DNA of 17,309 nt from CAYVQU01 sp964453155 (GTDB lineage Bacteria; Chloroflexota; Anaerolineae; Anaerolineales; UBA11858), in the NCBI GenBank assembly GCA_964453155.1, contig CAYVQU010000108.1, positions 1-17,309 on the forward strand, given 5' to 3'. The position numbers and the translations under genes were made by a program. The notes beneath the pieces were generated by a model. That model saw nothing but the letters and a program-made list of their open reading frames with translations. It was not told where the DNA came from and did not search any database. Shown here one piece after another: positions 7,250 to 13,584 of the stretch. The stretch's first letter is position 1, and each line of letters begins with the position of its first letter.

Positions 7250-8089
7250 CTAGCCGTTGCGATGTAACTTGCCCTTACGTTTCGCGTATCTTTCGGCCTG
7301 CTCAAAGACCCACAACCCGGCAGGGATCAGGACGATGCCCATAATCAGGGTGGGCCAGATAAAGGGCCACAGGTCGAGGGTCCGGGTACCTTCCAGCAAG
7401 GAGAGGCGGACGCCGTCGAGGACGTAGGTTGCCGGGCTGAAAACCGCAATTTTTTGCAAAATTTCGGGCAGCACTTCAACCGGATAGTAGACGCCGGAGA
7501 CCAGGAGCAGCAGGGCGATGATGATATGGGTCATCTGGGCACCGCGCTCGGGGAAGAGCAGGGGCAGGGTCGAGGCCATGATGCTGATCCCGACGAAAGA
7601 GAGGCAGCCAGAGAGCAGCATAATCGTGCCGCCCCACAGGTTGGCACCGCTCAAACTGATATCAAAGATCAAGACGGTCACGCCCAGGATCACAGCTGTA
7701 AAGACGAAACCGTAGATCACGGCGAAAAATGTTTGCCCGGCCATATGGGTCAGGCGGCGGATGGGGGCCATCAAGGTGTATTCGATGGTGCCCTCCCAAC
7801 GTTCGATGCTGATCAACTCGGTGATCCAGTAGAAAACGGTTGAGAGATAACGCCAGACGAGGGTTCCGATGACCAGATAAAGGACCAGAAAACTGCCATC
7901 GACAGTGGCTTCGTTGCCGCTGAGATATTCCATCCCCAGGCCGATGAAGCTGACACTGAGGCTGTTGGCGATCGAGTACACCATCCAGACCATTTCCCAG
8001 GTCCAGTAACGTTTGACCAAGTTGGCGTTGCGCTCCATAAATGCATAGGAGGCGCGGATTTGGTGGATGAGGGGTGAAGCGGTTGTCAT
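7250..8089 (-). CDS. ABC-2 type transporter permease
   Basis: A 279-residue integral membrane protein with about six hydrophobic segments, the size and layout of ABC-2 export permeases. The cytoplasmic segment ERWEGTIEYTLMAPIRR (about residues 95-111) matches the coupling-helix region that contacts the ATPase. The fifth segment, VSGVYYPVEVLPEILQKIAVFSPATYV, is typical of this family. The start at 8089 has AGGA about 8 nt upstream. Its likely ATPase is the first gene of the unit (9383-10273), separated from it by two GNAT genes. It probably exports a lipophilic compound or drug, but the substrate is unknown. The C-terminus is basic (YAKRKGKLHRNG). Confidence 0.88.
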   Translation of the reverse strand: MTTASPLIHQIRASYAFMERNANLVKRYWTWEMVWMVYSIANSLSVSFIGLGMEYLSGNEATVDGSFLVLYLVIGTLVWRYLSTVFYWITELISIERWEGTIEYTLMAPIRRLTHMAGQTFFAVIYGFVFTAVILGVTVLIFDISLSGANLWGGTIMLLSGCLSFVGISIMASTLPLLFPERGAQMTHIIIALLLLVSGVYYPVEVLPEILQKIAVFSPATYVLDGVRLSLLEGTRTLDLWPFIWPTLIMGIVLIPAGLWVFEQAERYAKRKGKLHRNG

Positions 8090-8108
8090 TGTTGATTTCC
8101 TTCATTTT

Positions 8109-8183
8109 GGACGCGGATTTCACAGATAAACACGGATCAAAAAGCTCATGAAAATCCGTGTTTATCCGCGTTCATCCGTGTCC
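8109..8183. repeat. Inverted repeat of GGACGCGGAT...ATCCGTGTCC type
   Basis: The left arm 8109-8137 and right arm 8154-8183 are near-complements built from (A/C)CGGAT units. The inner ATAAACACGGAT/ATCCGTGTTTAT is perfect. It occupies the gap between a GNAT gene and the permease. The right arm runs through the GNAT stop codon (8172-8174), so the last residues of that protein (about VIGHG) come from the repeat. Confidence 0.85.
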
Positions 8184-8753
8184 GATTACATTTAGATGAT
8201 TTTGCTCCCACTCCTCGCGTAGGATTCCCATGTAGAAGAAATCCCAACGGCAGCCCTCACGGTTGAGGACTTCACGGACGCGGCCTTCGATGGTGAAGCC
8301 GCAATTCTCGTAGGAGCGGATGGCGCGGGGGTTGTATTCGAAGACAACCAGGGAGGTCCGGCGCAGATTGAGCTCGGTGAAGGCAAACTGGAGCAGGAGG
8401 TTCATGGCATCGGAGCCGTAACCTTTACCCCAATTCTCACGATCGCCGAAACCAATGCCGATCATGCCGTCGCCGTGATTCCAGTGGATGTCAAACAGGC
8501 CGACAAATCCGATAGGATGGTCACCATCCAGGGTGCGGATGTCGAAGAAAAAAGCGTTGGTAGGGTCTTTTTCAAGCCATTTTTCATTTTGTTCTTTGAT
8601 CTTCTTCTTCGAAAAGAGCCGGTAGGGATCACTATCCAGCATCCGGGCAAATTCAGTATCTTGATTCCAGCGGACGGCGGCTTTCGCCATGACGTCGGGT
8701 TCTTCGGCGGTGAGACGGACGAGTTTTCCGGTGAAAAGATTATTTGTCGTCAT
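8172..8753 (-). CDS. GNAT acetyltransferase, RimJ/RimL-like (Acetyltransf_3 type)
   Basis: A 193-residue single-domain GNAT protein. The acetyl-CoA loop is intact at residues 106-115 (ENWGKGYGSD), and motif B follows in LVVFEYNPRAIRSYENCGF. The N-terminal layout LFTGKLVRLTAEEPDVM resembles RimJ/RimL-type enzymes, which acetylate protein N-termini, and their relatives that act on small molecules such as antibiotics. The start at 8753 overlaps the preceding gene by 14 nt and has AGGA about 9 nt upstream, so translation is probably coupled. The 3' end runs into an inverted repeat that provides the last residues and stop codon. The acceptor is unknown. Confidence 0.85.
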   Translation of the reverse strand: MTTNNLFTGKLVRLTAEEPDVMAKAAVRWNQDTEFARMLDSDPYRLFSKKKIKEQNEKWLEKDPTNAFFFDIRTLDGDHPIGFVGLFDIHWNHGDGMIGIGFGDRENWGKGYGSDAMNLLLQFAFTELNLRRTSLVVFEYNPRAIRSYENCGFTIEGRVREVLNREGCRWDFFYMGILREEWEQNHLNVIGHG

Positions 8754-9330
8754 CTTGGTTTCCTTGTTGGGCCAACCATTCCGATTGCATCAAACCAAAG
8801 AGCAGCGAGTCGCAAAATTTTCCATTGCGCTGAAGCGCTTTTCGGCGGCGGACTTCTTCGACAAAGCCGTGTTTTTCGAGTAATTTGACGCCCGGGGGAT
8901 CATTATCGGCGGCGAATACAGACAGGCGGTAAAGATTGAGCTCTCGAAAAGCGAAATTTAGGGCCAATTTCGATGCTTCATGAACATATTCAGCGTCGCG
9001 CTCATCAGGGTGACCGATTCCAATTTGCAGGCCGCCGGTGGCGTTGGTCCATTCGATCCAGAAAAACTTGATAAACCCAAGAAGTTTGTCTTCCCCTTGC
9101 TGGCGGATGGTGAAGTAGAACGTGTTCTTCGATTCTTCAACTTCTTTCTCGATTGCTTCGTAATGTTTCTTCACTTTCGCCACCGACATCGGCAGAGCGA
9201 TATCAAAACCGATAGAATGTAGATAGGCCGGATTATGCGTCCAGTTTGATTCGATTTCGGGATCTTTCTCAAAATCAATCGGGCCGAGGTAAACCTGTTC
9301 GCCCTGATAAAGTTGGGTGGTGATGGTCAT
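8740..9330 (-). CDS. GNAT-like protein with atypical acetyl-CoA loop
   Basis: A 196-residue protein with the same general layout as the downstream RimJ/RimL-like gene: LYQGEQVYLGPIDFEKDPEI at the start, GFIKFFWIEW and IGIGHPDERDAEYVHEA in the middle, and ADNDPPGVKLLEKHGFVEEVRRR as motif B. The expected motif A loop (R-x-x-G-x-G) is replaced by RDAEYVHEAS at residues 111-120, without the glycines. Acetyl-CoA binding may therefore be altered or lost, although some Acetyltransf_3 relatives tolerate changes here. The start at 9330 has AGGA about 9 nt upstream. The stop codon overlaps the next GNAT gene. It is probably a diverged paralogue of that neighbour and could act as a partner subunit. Confidence 0.8.
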   Translation of the reverse strand: MTITTQLYQGEQVYLGPIDFEKDPEIESNWTHNPAYLHSIGFDIALPMSVAKVKKHYEAIEKEVEESKNTFYFTIRQQGEDKLLGFIKFFWIEWTNATGGLQIGIGHPDERDAEYVHEASKLALNFAFRELNLYRLSVFAADNDPPGVKLLEKHGFVEEVRRRKALQRNGKFCDSLLFGLMQSEWLAQQGNQDDDK

Positions 9331-9342
9331 GAATTTTTCCTT

Positions 9343-9376
9343 TGAGAGATAGATTACATCAGCAATCTATCTCTCA
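9343..9376. repeat. Perfect 13-bp hairpin between ATPase and GNAT genes
   Basis: TGAGAGATAGATT (9343-9355) and AATCTATCTCTCA (9364-9376) are perfect complements with an 8-nt loop. The hairpin starts 7 nt beyond the ATPase stop codon and ends next to the Shine-Dalgarno of the GNAT gene. No U-tract follows. It may tune expression of the downstream genes or protect the ATPase message. Confidence 0.85.
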
Positions 9377-9382
9377 TTTCAG

Positions 9383-10273
9383 CTATTCTTCATCTTCATT
9401 CTTGAGCTTGCGGCCCGTCAATTCCATGAAGACGTCTTCTAACGTGGTCTCGTGCCCATTATCGCTGGGGACCAGTTTCTTCAGGTTTTCAGGGGTGTCC
9501 AGGGCGACGACATCTCCTTTGTCCATGATGGCGACTCGGTCGCAGAGAACGTCGGCTTCGTGCATATCGTGGGTGGTCAGCAGCATAGTGGTGCCGTACT
9601 CATCGCGCAGTTCTTCGATCACAGCCTGGACTTCCCGCTTGGAGCGGGGGTCGAGGCCAGTGGTCGGCTCATCGAGGAGCAAAACTTTGGGCTTGGAGAG
9701 CAGTGCTCGGGCGATGGCAACTTTCTGCTGCATCCCGCGGGACATTTCTTCCATTGGGCTGAAGATCGAGCGTTCTTCCAGACCCAGGCGGGTCAAAATT
9801 TCAACGACCTGCTTCTTGGTCTCCGCGCCGGACATTCCATAGAGCCGGGCACCGTACATCAAGTTCTCCATCGGGGAGAGTTTCTTGAAGAAGGAGGCCT
9901 CGACCGAAACGCGGTTGATCAGGGTCTGGACTTTGAGCGCGTCTTTGACGACATCGTAGCCGAATACTTTAAGATCACCTTGATCTGGAAGCAGGAGAGT
10001 GGCCATCAGACGGATCAGGGTAGATTTCCCAGATCCATTGGGGCCGAGCACTCCAAAAATTTCACCTTCGCGGACTTCGAAGTTCACATTGTTGACCGCG
10101 ATGATTTCTTTCTTCTTGCTGCCGTTTTTTTCGGCAGCCCCATTCTTTGAGCCGTTTCCATTCCCCTTTTCCAGGGACTTGGGTTTCAAAACGCGTTTCC
10201 ACAAGGGATCGCCTGGTTTACCGAATTTCTTATAAACATCGGTGACGATTATGGCTTGTAGTTTAGTATTCAT
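9383..10273 (-). CDS. ABC transporter ATP-binding protein (ABC-2 exporter ATPase)
   Basis: A 296-residue ATPase, first gene of the ten-gene unit. Walker A is GPNGSGKST (77-85), the signature is a variant MSRGMQQK, Walker B is KVLLLDEPTTGLD and the switch His is in LLTTHDM. This is the DrrA/CcmA-like class that powers ABC-2 permeases; the matching permease is at 7250-8089. A low-complexity Lys/Asn/Gly segment of about 36 residues (19-55) sits between the first strand and the Walker A strand, unusual for the family. The start is uncertain. AAGGAG at 10287-10292 is 13 nt from the ATG at 10273 and only 1 nt from an in-frame ATG at 10285; 10273 is preferred because the protein then begins at the conserved strand. 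The gene sits behind a leader peptide and two U-tract hairpins. Confidence 0.88.
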   Translation of the reverse strand: MNTKLQAIIVTDVYKKFGKPGDPLWKRVLKPKSLEKGNGNGSKNGAAEKNGSKKKEIIAVNNVNFEVREGEIFGVLGPNGSGKSTLIRLMATLLLPDQGDLKVFGYDVVKDALKVQTLINRVSVEASFFKKLSPMENLMYGARLYGMSGAETKKQVVEILTRLGLEERSIFSPMEEMSRGMQQKVAIARALLSKPKVLLLDEPTTGLDPRSKREVQAVIEELRDEYGTTMLLTTHDMHEADVLCDRVAIMDKGDVVALDTPENLKKLVPSDNGHETTLEDVFMELTGRKLKNEDEE

Positions 10274-10299
10274 TATTATCTTCATTCTCCTTTGAAACG

Positions 10300-10351
10300 A
10301 AAAAACCGACCCAGTTGGCCCCGATTTCTCGAGGCGCAGCCGTGGCCGGTT
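10300..10351 (-). terminator. Terminator hairpin 2 of the leader attenuator
   Basis: On the minus strand AACCGGCC (10351-10344) pairs with GGTCGGTT (10311-10304) with one wobble. Inside it, GCCTCGA (10335-10329) pairs with TCGGGGC (10324-10318) around a GAAA tetraloop. A T-run of six (10305-10300) follows. It ends only 8 nt before the Shine-Dalgarno of the ATPase gene, so formation would block the operon at both the transcription and RBS levels. The 5' arm can instead pair with 10371-10379. Confidence 0.75.
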
Positions 10352-10364
10352 GGCAGGATGAAAC

Positions 10365-10401
10365 AAAAAACAGCCACGGGTTAGGCGTAGGCCCGTGGCT
10401 G
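10365..10401 (-). terminator. Terminator hairpin 1 of the leader attenuator
   Basis: On the minus strand CAGCCACGGG (10401-10392) and CCCGTGGCTG (10380-10371) form a perfect 10-bp GC-rich stem with an 11-nt loop, directly followed by six Ts (10370-10365). It is a textbook Rho-independent terminator, yet no minus-strand gene other than the 30-codon leader ORF ends before it. It lies between the promoter and the first gene, so attenuation is the simplest reading. Its 3' arm is complementary (9 bp, one wobble) to 10340-10348 in hairpin 2. Confidence 0.85.
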
Positions 10402-10425
10402 TTAGTCGTTTAGAAAGTTGACGTT

Positions 10426-10518
10426 TCAGTCAGTAGGCGCACTACGCGAAGGCACAACGAAACCACCGCTATCTGCGGATTTTCGAATTCGAACCGTAAC
10501 ATTGATTAAGTTGGACAT
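10426..10518 (-). CDS. Leader peptide of the operon (30 residues)
   Basis: A 30-codon ORF starts with ATG at 10518, with a strong AAAGGAG 9 nt upstream, and ends in TGA at 10426. The peptide begins MSNLINVTVRIRKSADSGG and ends in SRSAPTD. It is not enriched for a single amino acid, which argues against amino-acid attenuation. It carries R10-I11-R12-K13, resembling the +X+ motif at which macrolides and ketolides stall ribosomes on some erm leaders. The stop codon is 24 nt before terminator hairpin 1. A ribosome finishing the ORF would cover about 10439-10447, a segment (GCGTAG-T-GC) that can pair with the hairpin 1 loop (CTACGC, 10390-10385). Stalling near codon 12 would leave this segment free. 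Function is inferred from position and structure only. Confidence 0.7.
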   Translation of the reverse strand: MSNLINVTVRIRKSADSGGFVVPSRSAPTD

Positions 10519-10558
10519 TCAGGCGTACTCCTTTCGTAGTTTTTGTCGAGCGTTTTGT

Positions 10559-10587
10559 AGGATACCAGGGAAGTTTATAAGGGTCAA
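10559..10587 (-). promoter_or_regulatory. Sigma70-type promoter of the ten-gene unit
   Basis: On the minus strand TTGACC (10587-10582) is followed after exactly 17 nt by TATCCT (10564-10559). The -35 matches consensus at 5 of 6 and the -10 at 4 of 6. Transcription would start near 10,550, about 30 nt before the leader ATG. AT-rich DNA with a 9-bp inverted repeat lies directly upstream. Confidence 0.7.
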
Positions 10588-10601
10588 GGATTTAACCTTA
10601 A

Positions 10602-10644
10602 AATATTCATCTTGGATATATGTACTATATTCAATATGAATATT
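10602..10644. repeat. AT-rich inverted repeat upstream of the operon promoter, possible operator
   Basis: AATATTCAT (10602-10610) and ATGAATATT (10636-10644) are perfect 9-bp complements 25 nt apart. The spacer contains a near-palindromic ATATATGTACTATAT. It lies 15-57 nt upstream of the minus-strand -35 and between divergent units, so it could be an operator or an UP-element-like AT tract. AT-rich DNA makes chance repeats more likely. Confidence 0.4.
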
Positions 10645-10743
10645 ACAATTCAAAATCGTTCGCCAGGGCCATTTCTAATCGAAAATGCCAAAAAATTATT
10701 TAAGTGTCACATGGGTTACCCAGCTAGATGACAAATATTCGTT

Positions 10744-10749
10744 TATAAT
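10744..10749 (+). promoter_or_regulatory. Possible -10 element for the plus-strand oxidoreductase unit
   Basis: A perfect TATAAT sits 116 nt before the plus-strand start codon. No good -35 lies 16-18 nt upstream, so the promoter may need an activator or be a chance match. The rest of 10,590-10,865 shows no ORF and no other clear signal. Confidence 0.35.
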
Positions 10750-10865
10750 TTGATCAGATAACCTCTGGTTTAAGTGTGTTCCGGTTTATGCTTTCAATTA
10801 AACTGACAAAATCTACCGCCACACCGGATGAAGAATCTGCAAACTTGTAAGTAGTTTAGAGTCCA

Positions 10866-12131
10866 ATGTCTCCCAGTTTAGGATCGCTTCAAAATGACGG
10901 CCGAGTAATTATCATTGGGGGTGGGCCAGGAGGAACCGGGTGTGCATTAGCCTTGCACACCCTGGCTACCAAGTTGGGACGTAAGATCAACATCACAGTT
11001 ATTGAGGGGAAAACTTTTGAGGGCGGGGTCCACTACAATCAATGCGCGGGGGTCCTTTCTTCTCCACTTCCAACTCTACTTACCGAAAAACTCGCGGTGC
11101 CCTTCCCCACTGATCTAGTTCGCGAGACCGTCCAAGGATATATTCTGCATGCCGACAACCAGAGTGTCAGATTAGTCGATACAGGAGAAAACTCAACCGC
11201 ATTACGCCGGGTTCATTTTGATGCTTACATGTTGGCTGCGGTCAAACAGCGCGGCATCGAAGTCCATTCCGCTCGAATGACCGGTTTGGAATTTCTACCA
11301 GATGAAGTGCGCGTCTATACAGAATGCGGTTCATCCCAGGCCGATGTCGTTGTGGGGGCTTTTGGTCTAGATGAAGGCAGTGCCACATTACTATCCCGAC
11401 AAACGGCATATCGAACGCCACGGTTTATTAATTCGGTGGTCACCAAATATCACCCGCCATTAGATGAGATGGAAAAATTTGGTCAATTTGTGCATGCCTT
11501 TTTACCCAAAAATTCCCAAATCGAGTTTGGGGCGATCACCCCTAAAGGCAACCATCTGACCTTCAATATCGCCGGAAAAAATGTGGATGCAGATGTGATG
11601 AACTCTTTTTTGGAGAGCGATTTTGTCCACAACGTTTTACCCCCCTCGTACCCGAAAAATCATCAAAATGAATTAGATTTCACCTTTTTTAAGGGGCGCT
11701 TTCCAAACTCTCTGGCAAGCAATTTCTATGGCGACCGATATGTAACGGTTGGAGATGCCGCGGGATTAGTACGAGCATTTAAGGGCAAAGGTGTCACCTC
11801 CGCAATCCAGACCGGCATTCGCGCGGCTGAAACAATCCTCTTACATGGAATCTCAAAATCAGCATTTCACAATCATTATCGAAATGAAAATCAGGATATT
11901 ATCCGCGATTTACCTTATGGCCAGGGAATGCGATTTTTCACCCTGTTACTCACTCGCCTGGGATTGATGCAAAAAATTGTGCAAACGGCCCAAAACTCAC
12001 CGATATTACAAACCATCCTTTTTGATGCTGTCTCTGCACATGCCACCTATCGGAGCATTCTCTCAAAATCGCTGAAACCGAATACATTCGTCCCAATATT
12101 ACGCGCGTTGCTACTATCAGCGAAAATGTAA
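10866..12131 (+). CDS. FAD-dependent oxidoreductase, geranylgeranyl-reductase-like
   Basis: A 421-residue flavoprotein. The N-terminal dinucleotide fold has GGGPGG at 18-23 and E47 (VIEGK) for the ribose of FAD. A Cys-containing loop, NQCAGVLS (58-65), matches the C-x-G-x-L position of the geranylgeranyl reductase/FixC-like family. The second FAD motif is VGDAAGLVRAFKGKGV at 295-310, with GD at 296-297. Such enzymes usually saturate isoprenoid chains of lipids or quinones or act on other hydrophobic substrates; the actual substrate is not known. The C-terminal 90 residues are helical and basic. The Shine-Dalgarno is weak. A diverged paralogue follows 37 nt downstream, so the two probably work together. 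Confidence 0.85.
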   Translation: MSPSLGSLQNDGRVIIIGGGPGGTGCALALHTLATKLGRKINITVIEGKTFEGGVHYNQCAGVLSSPLPTLLTEKLAVPFPTDLVRETVQGYILHADNQSVRLVDTGENSTALRRVHFDAYMLAAVKQRGIEVHSARMTGLEFLPDEVRVYTECGSSQADVVVGAFGLDEGSATLLSRQTAYRTPRFINSVVTKYHPPLDEMEKFGQFVHAFLPKNSQIEFGAITPKGNHLTFNIAGKNVDADVMNSFLESDFVHNVLPPSYPKNHQNELDFTFFKGRFPNSLASNFYGDRYVTVGDAAGLVRAFKGKGVTSAIQTGIRAAETILLHGISKSAFHNHYRNENQDIIRDLPYGQGMRFFTLLLTRLGLMQKIVQTAQNSPILQTILFDAVSAHATYRSILSKSLKPNTFVPILRALLLSAKM

Positions 12132-12168
12132 TCTTTTGTTCAAGTAAAATTTTTTAATGGAGGCCCTC

Positions 12169-13551
12169 ATGACCGAATCAACCCTTGTTCGAATGTTCAA
12201 ACCCCAGGCCAATGAAGAAACATCCCGGCTAACATTGGAAGACGATGCCAAAATTGCAGTTATTGGTGGTGGACCGGCCGGCTCATTTTTTAGCATTTTT
12301 TTATTGGATATGGTTGATCGGTTGGGGATGGAAATTGAGATCGATATTTATGAACCCCGCAATTTTACAAAACCGGGCCCAATTGGCTGTAACATGTGTG
12401 GTGGGATCATTTCAGAATCGCTCGTCCAAATGTTGGCCGCCGATGGAATTAATCTACCCCCTACGATTGTTCAGCGGGGGATTGATTCTTATGTTCTGCA
12501 CACCGATGTTGGTAGTGTTGAGATCAAAACTCCGTTAGAAGAGAAACGGATCGGAGCAGTCCATCGCGGTTCGGGACCAAAAGATATCCAAGAAATTAAA
12601 TGGGGTAGTTTCGATGGTCACTTGCAATCCTTGGCGATCGAAAAAGGTGCCAAAATCATACCCAAACGAGTGACGGATATTAAGTGGACCAGCGTCGGCC
12701 CCCAAATTGTAACCAAGGGGGATCAACCCAAACCTTATGATTTACTGGTTGTATCGGTGGGTGTAAATTCGAGCGCGCTAAAACTATTCGACAAACTCGA
12801 AAATATCTCCTATGAACCACCGGAAACAACCAAAACTTTTATTCGCGAATATTATCTGGGAGAAAAGAAAATCGAAGAACAACTGGGTAGCTCAATGCAT
12901 GTCTTTTTGCTAGATTTACCCCGATTGGAATTTGCGGCCATCGTCCCCAAAGGAGATTATGCCTCCCTGTGTTTGCTGGGCGACGAAATCGACAAAGAAT
13001 TAATTGACTCTTTCCTCGACACACCCGAAGTTAAACAGGTCTTTCCAGCTGATCTCCCCCTTCAGAAAGGATCATGCCAGTGTTCACCCCGGATTAGCGT
13101 GAGTAGCGCGGCGCGGCCTTTTGATGATCAATTGGTATTTATTGGCGACTCGGGAGTAACCCGGTTATATAAAGATGGTATCGGAGCCGCCTACCGGACC
13201 GCCAAAGCTGCCGCCACCACGGTGGCATTCCACGGCATATCTACCGAAGATTTTGAACAGCATTTTTGGCCCGCCTGTCAGCGCATCAGCACGGATAACA
13301 AAATCGGTAAAATTGTCTTCTTCATCACCAGCCTGATCCAAAGTCAACGATTTACCCGGAAAGCACTGTTGCGGATGGTCGGCAACGAACAAGAAACCGA
13401 GGGCGGTCCCCGTCGAATGAGTACGGTATTGTGGGACACCTTTACCGGGAGCGCCCGGTATCGGGAAATATTTTTACGCGCGCTGCATCCCGCCTTCTTA
13501 GCCCGTTTCCTCTGGGATAACGCGGTTTCAATTTTCAAATTTTGGTCTTAA
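12169..13551 (+). CDS. FAD-dependent oxidoreductase, paralogue of the preceding gene
   Basis: A 460-residue flavoprotein with the same plan: GGGPAG at 33-38, E62 in IYEP, a Cys loop with two cysteines (CNMCGGIISESL, C74 and C77), and the second FAD motif FIGDSGVTRLYKDGIGAAY at 324-342. It also has CQC at 303-305, so redox-active or metal-binding cysteines are possible. About 30 residues precede the Rossmann fold. The ATG at 12169 is chosen because GGAGG lies 5 nt upstream; the ATG at 12157 would place that site inside the gene. Both proteins end in a similar tail (upstream AHATYRSILSKSLKP, here GSARYREIFLRALHP), supporting common descent. The substrate is unknown; a geranylgeranyl-reductase-like role is inferred from the fold. 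Confidence 0.85.
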   Translation: MTESTLVRMFKPQANEETSRLTLEDDAKIAVIGGGPAGSFFSIFLLDMVDRLGMEIEIDIYEPRNFTKPGPIGCNMCGGIISESLVQMLAADGINLPPTIVQRGIDSYVLHTDVGSVEIKTPLEEKRIGAVHRGSGPKDIQEIKWGSFDGHLQSLAIEKGAKIIPKRVTDIKWTSVGPQIVTKGDQPKPYDLLVVSVGVNSSALKLFDKLENISYEPPETTKTFIREYYLGEKKIEEQLGSSMHVFLLDLPRLEFAAIVPKGDYASLCLLGDEIDKELIDSFLDTPEVKQVFPADLPLQKGSCQCSPRISVSSAARPFDDQLVFIGDSGVTRLYKDGIGAAYRTAKAAATTVAFHGISTEDFEQHFWPACQRISTDNKIGKIVFFITSLIQSQRFTRKALLRMVGNEQETEGGPRRMSTVLWDTFTGSARYREIFLRALHPAFLARFLWDNAVSIFKFWS

Positions 13552-13584
13552 TAACGATTTCAAACCATTACACAGGAGAAGCGT

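Noticed and set aside
9452..10150. 232-codon plus-strand ORF
   Set aside because: It is antisense to the ABC ATPase, whose Walker and signature motifs are unambiguous; its length reflects codon bias on the opposite strand.
10365..10401. Hairpin 1 as an ordinary terminator of an upstream minus-strand gene
   Set aside because: No minus-strand gene other than the 30-codon leader ORF lies upstream; the next gene is divergent on the plus strand, and a promoter lies just before the leader ORF.
10440..10480. T-box-like sequence (GCGGTGGTTTCG) before the terminators
   Set aside because: Only GGTGG matches the T-box core; the rest of the consensus (NACCGCG) is absent and the segment lies inside the leader ORF.
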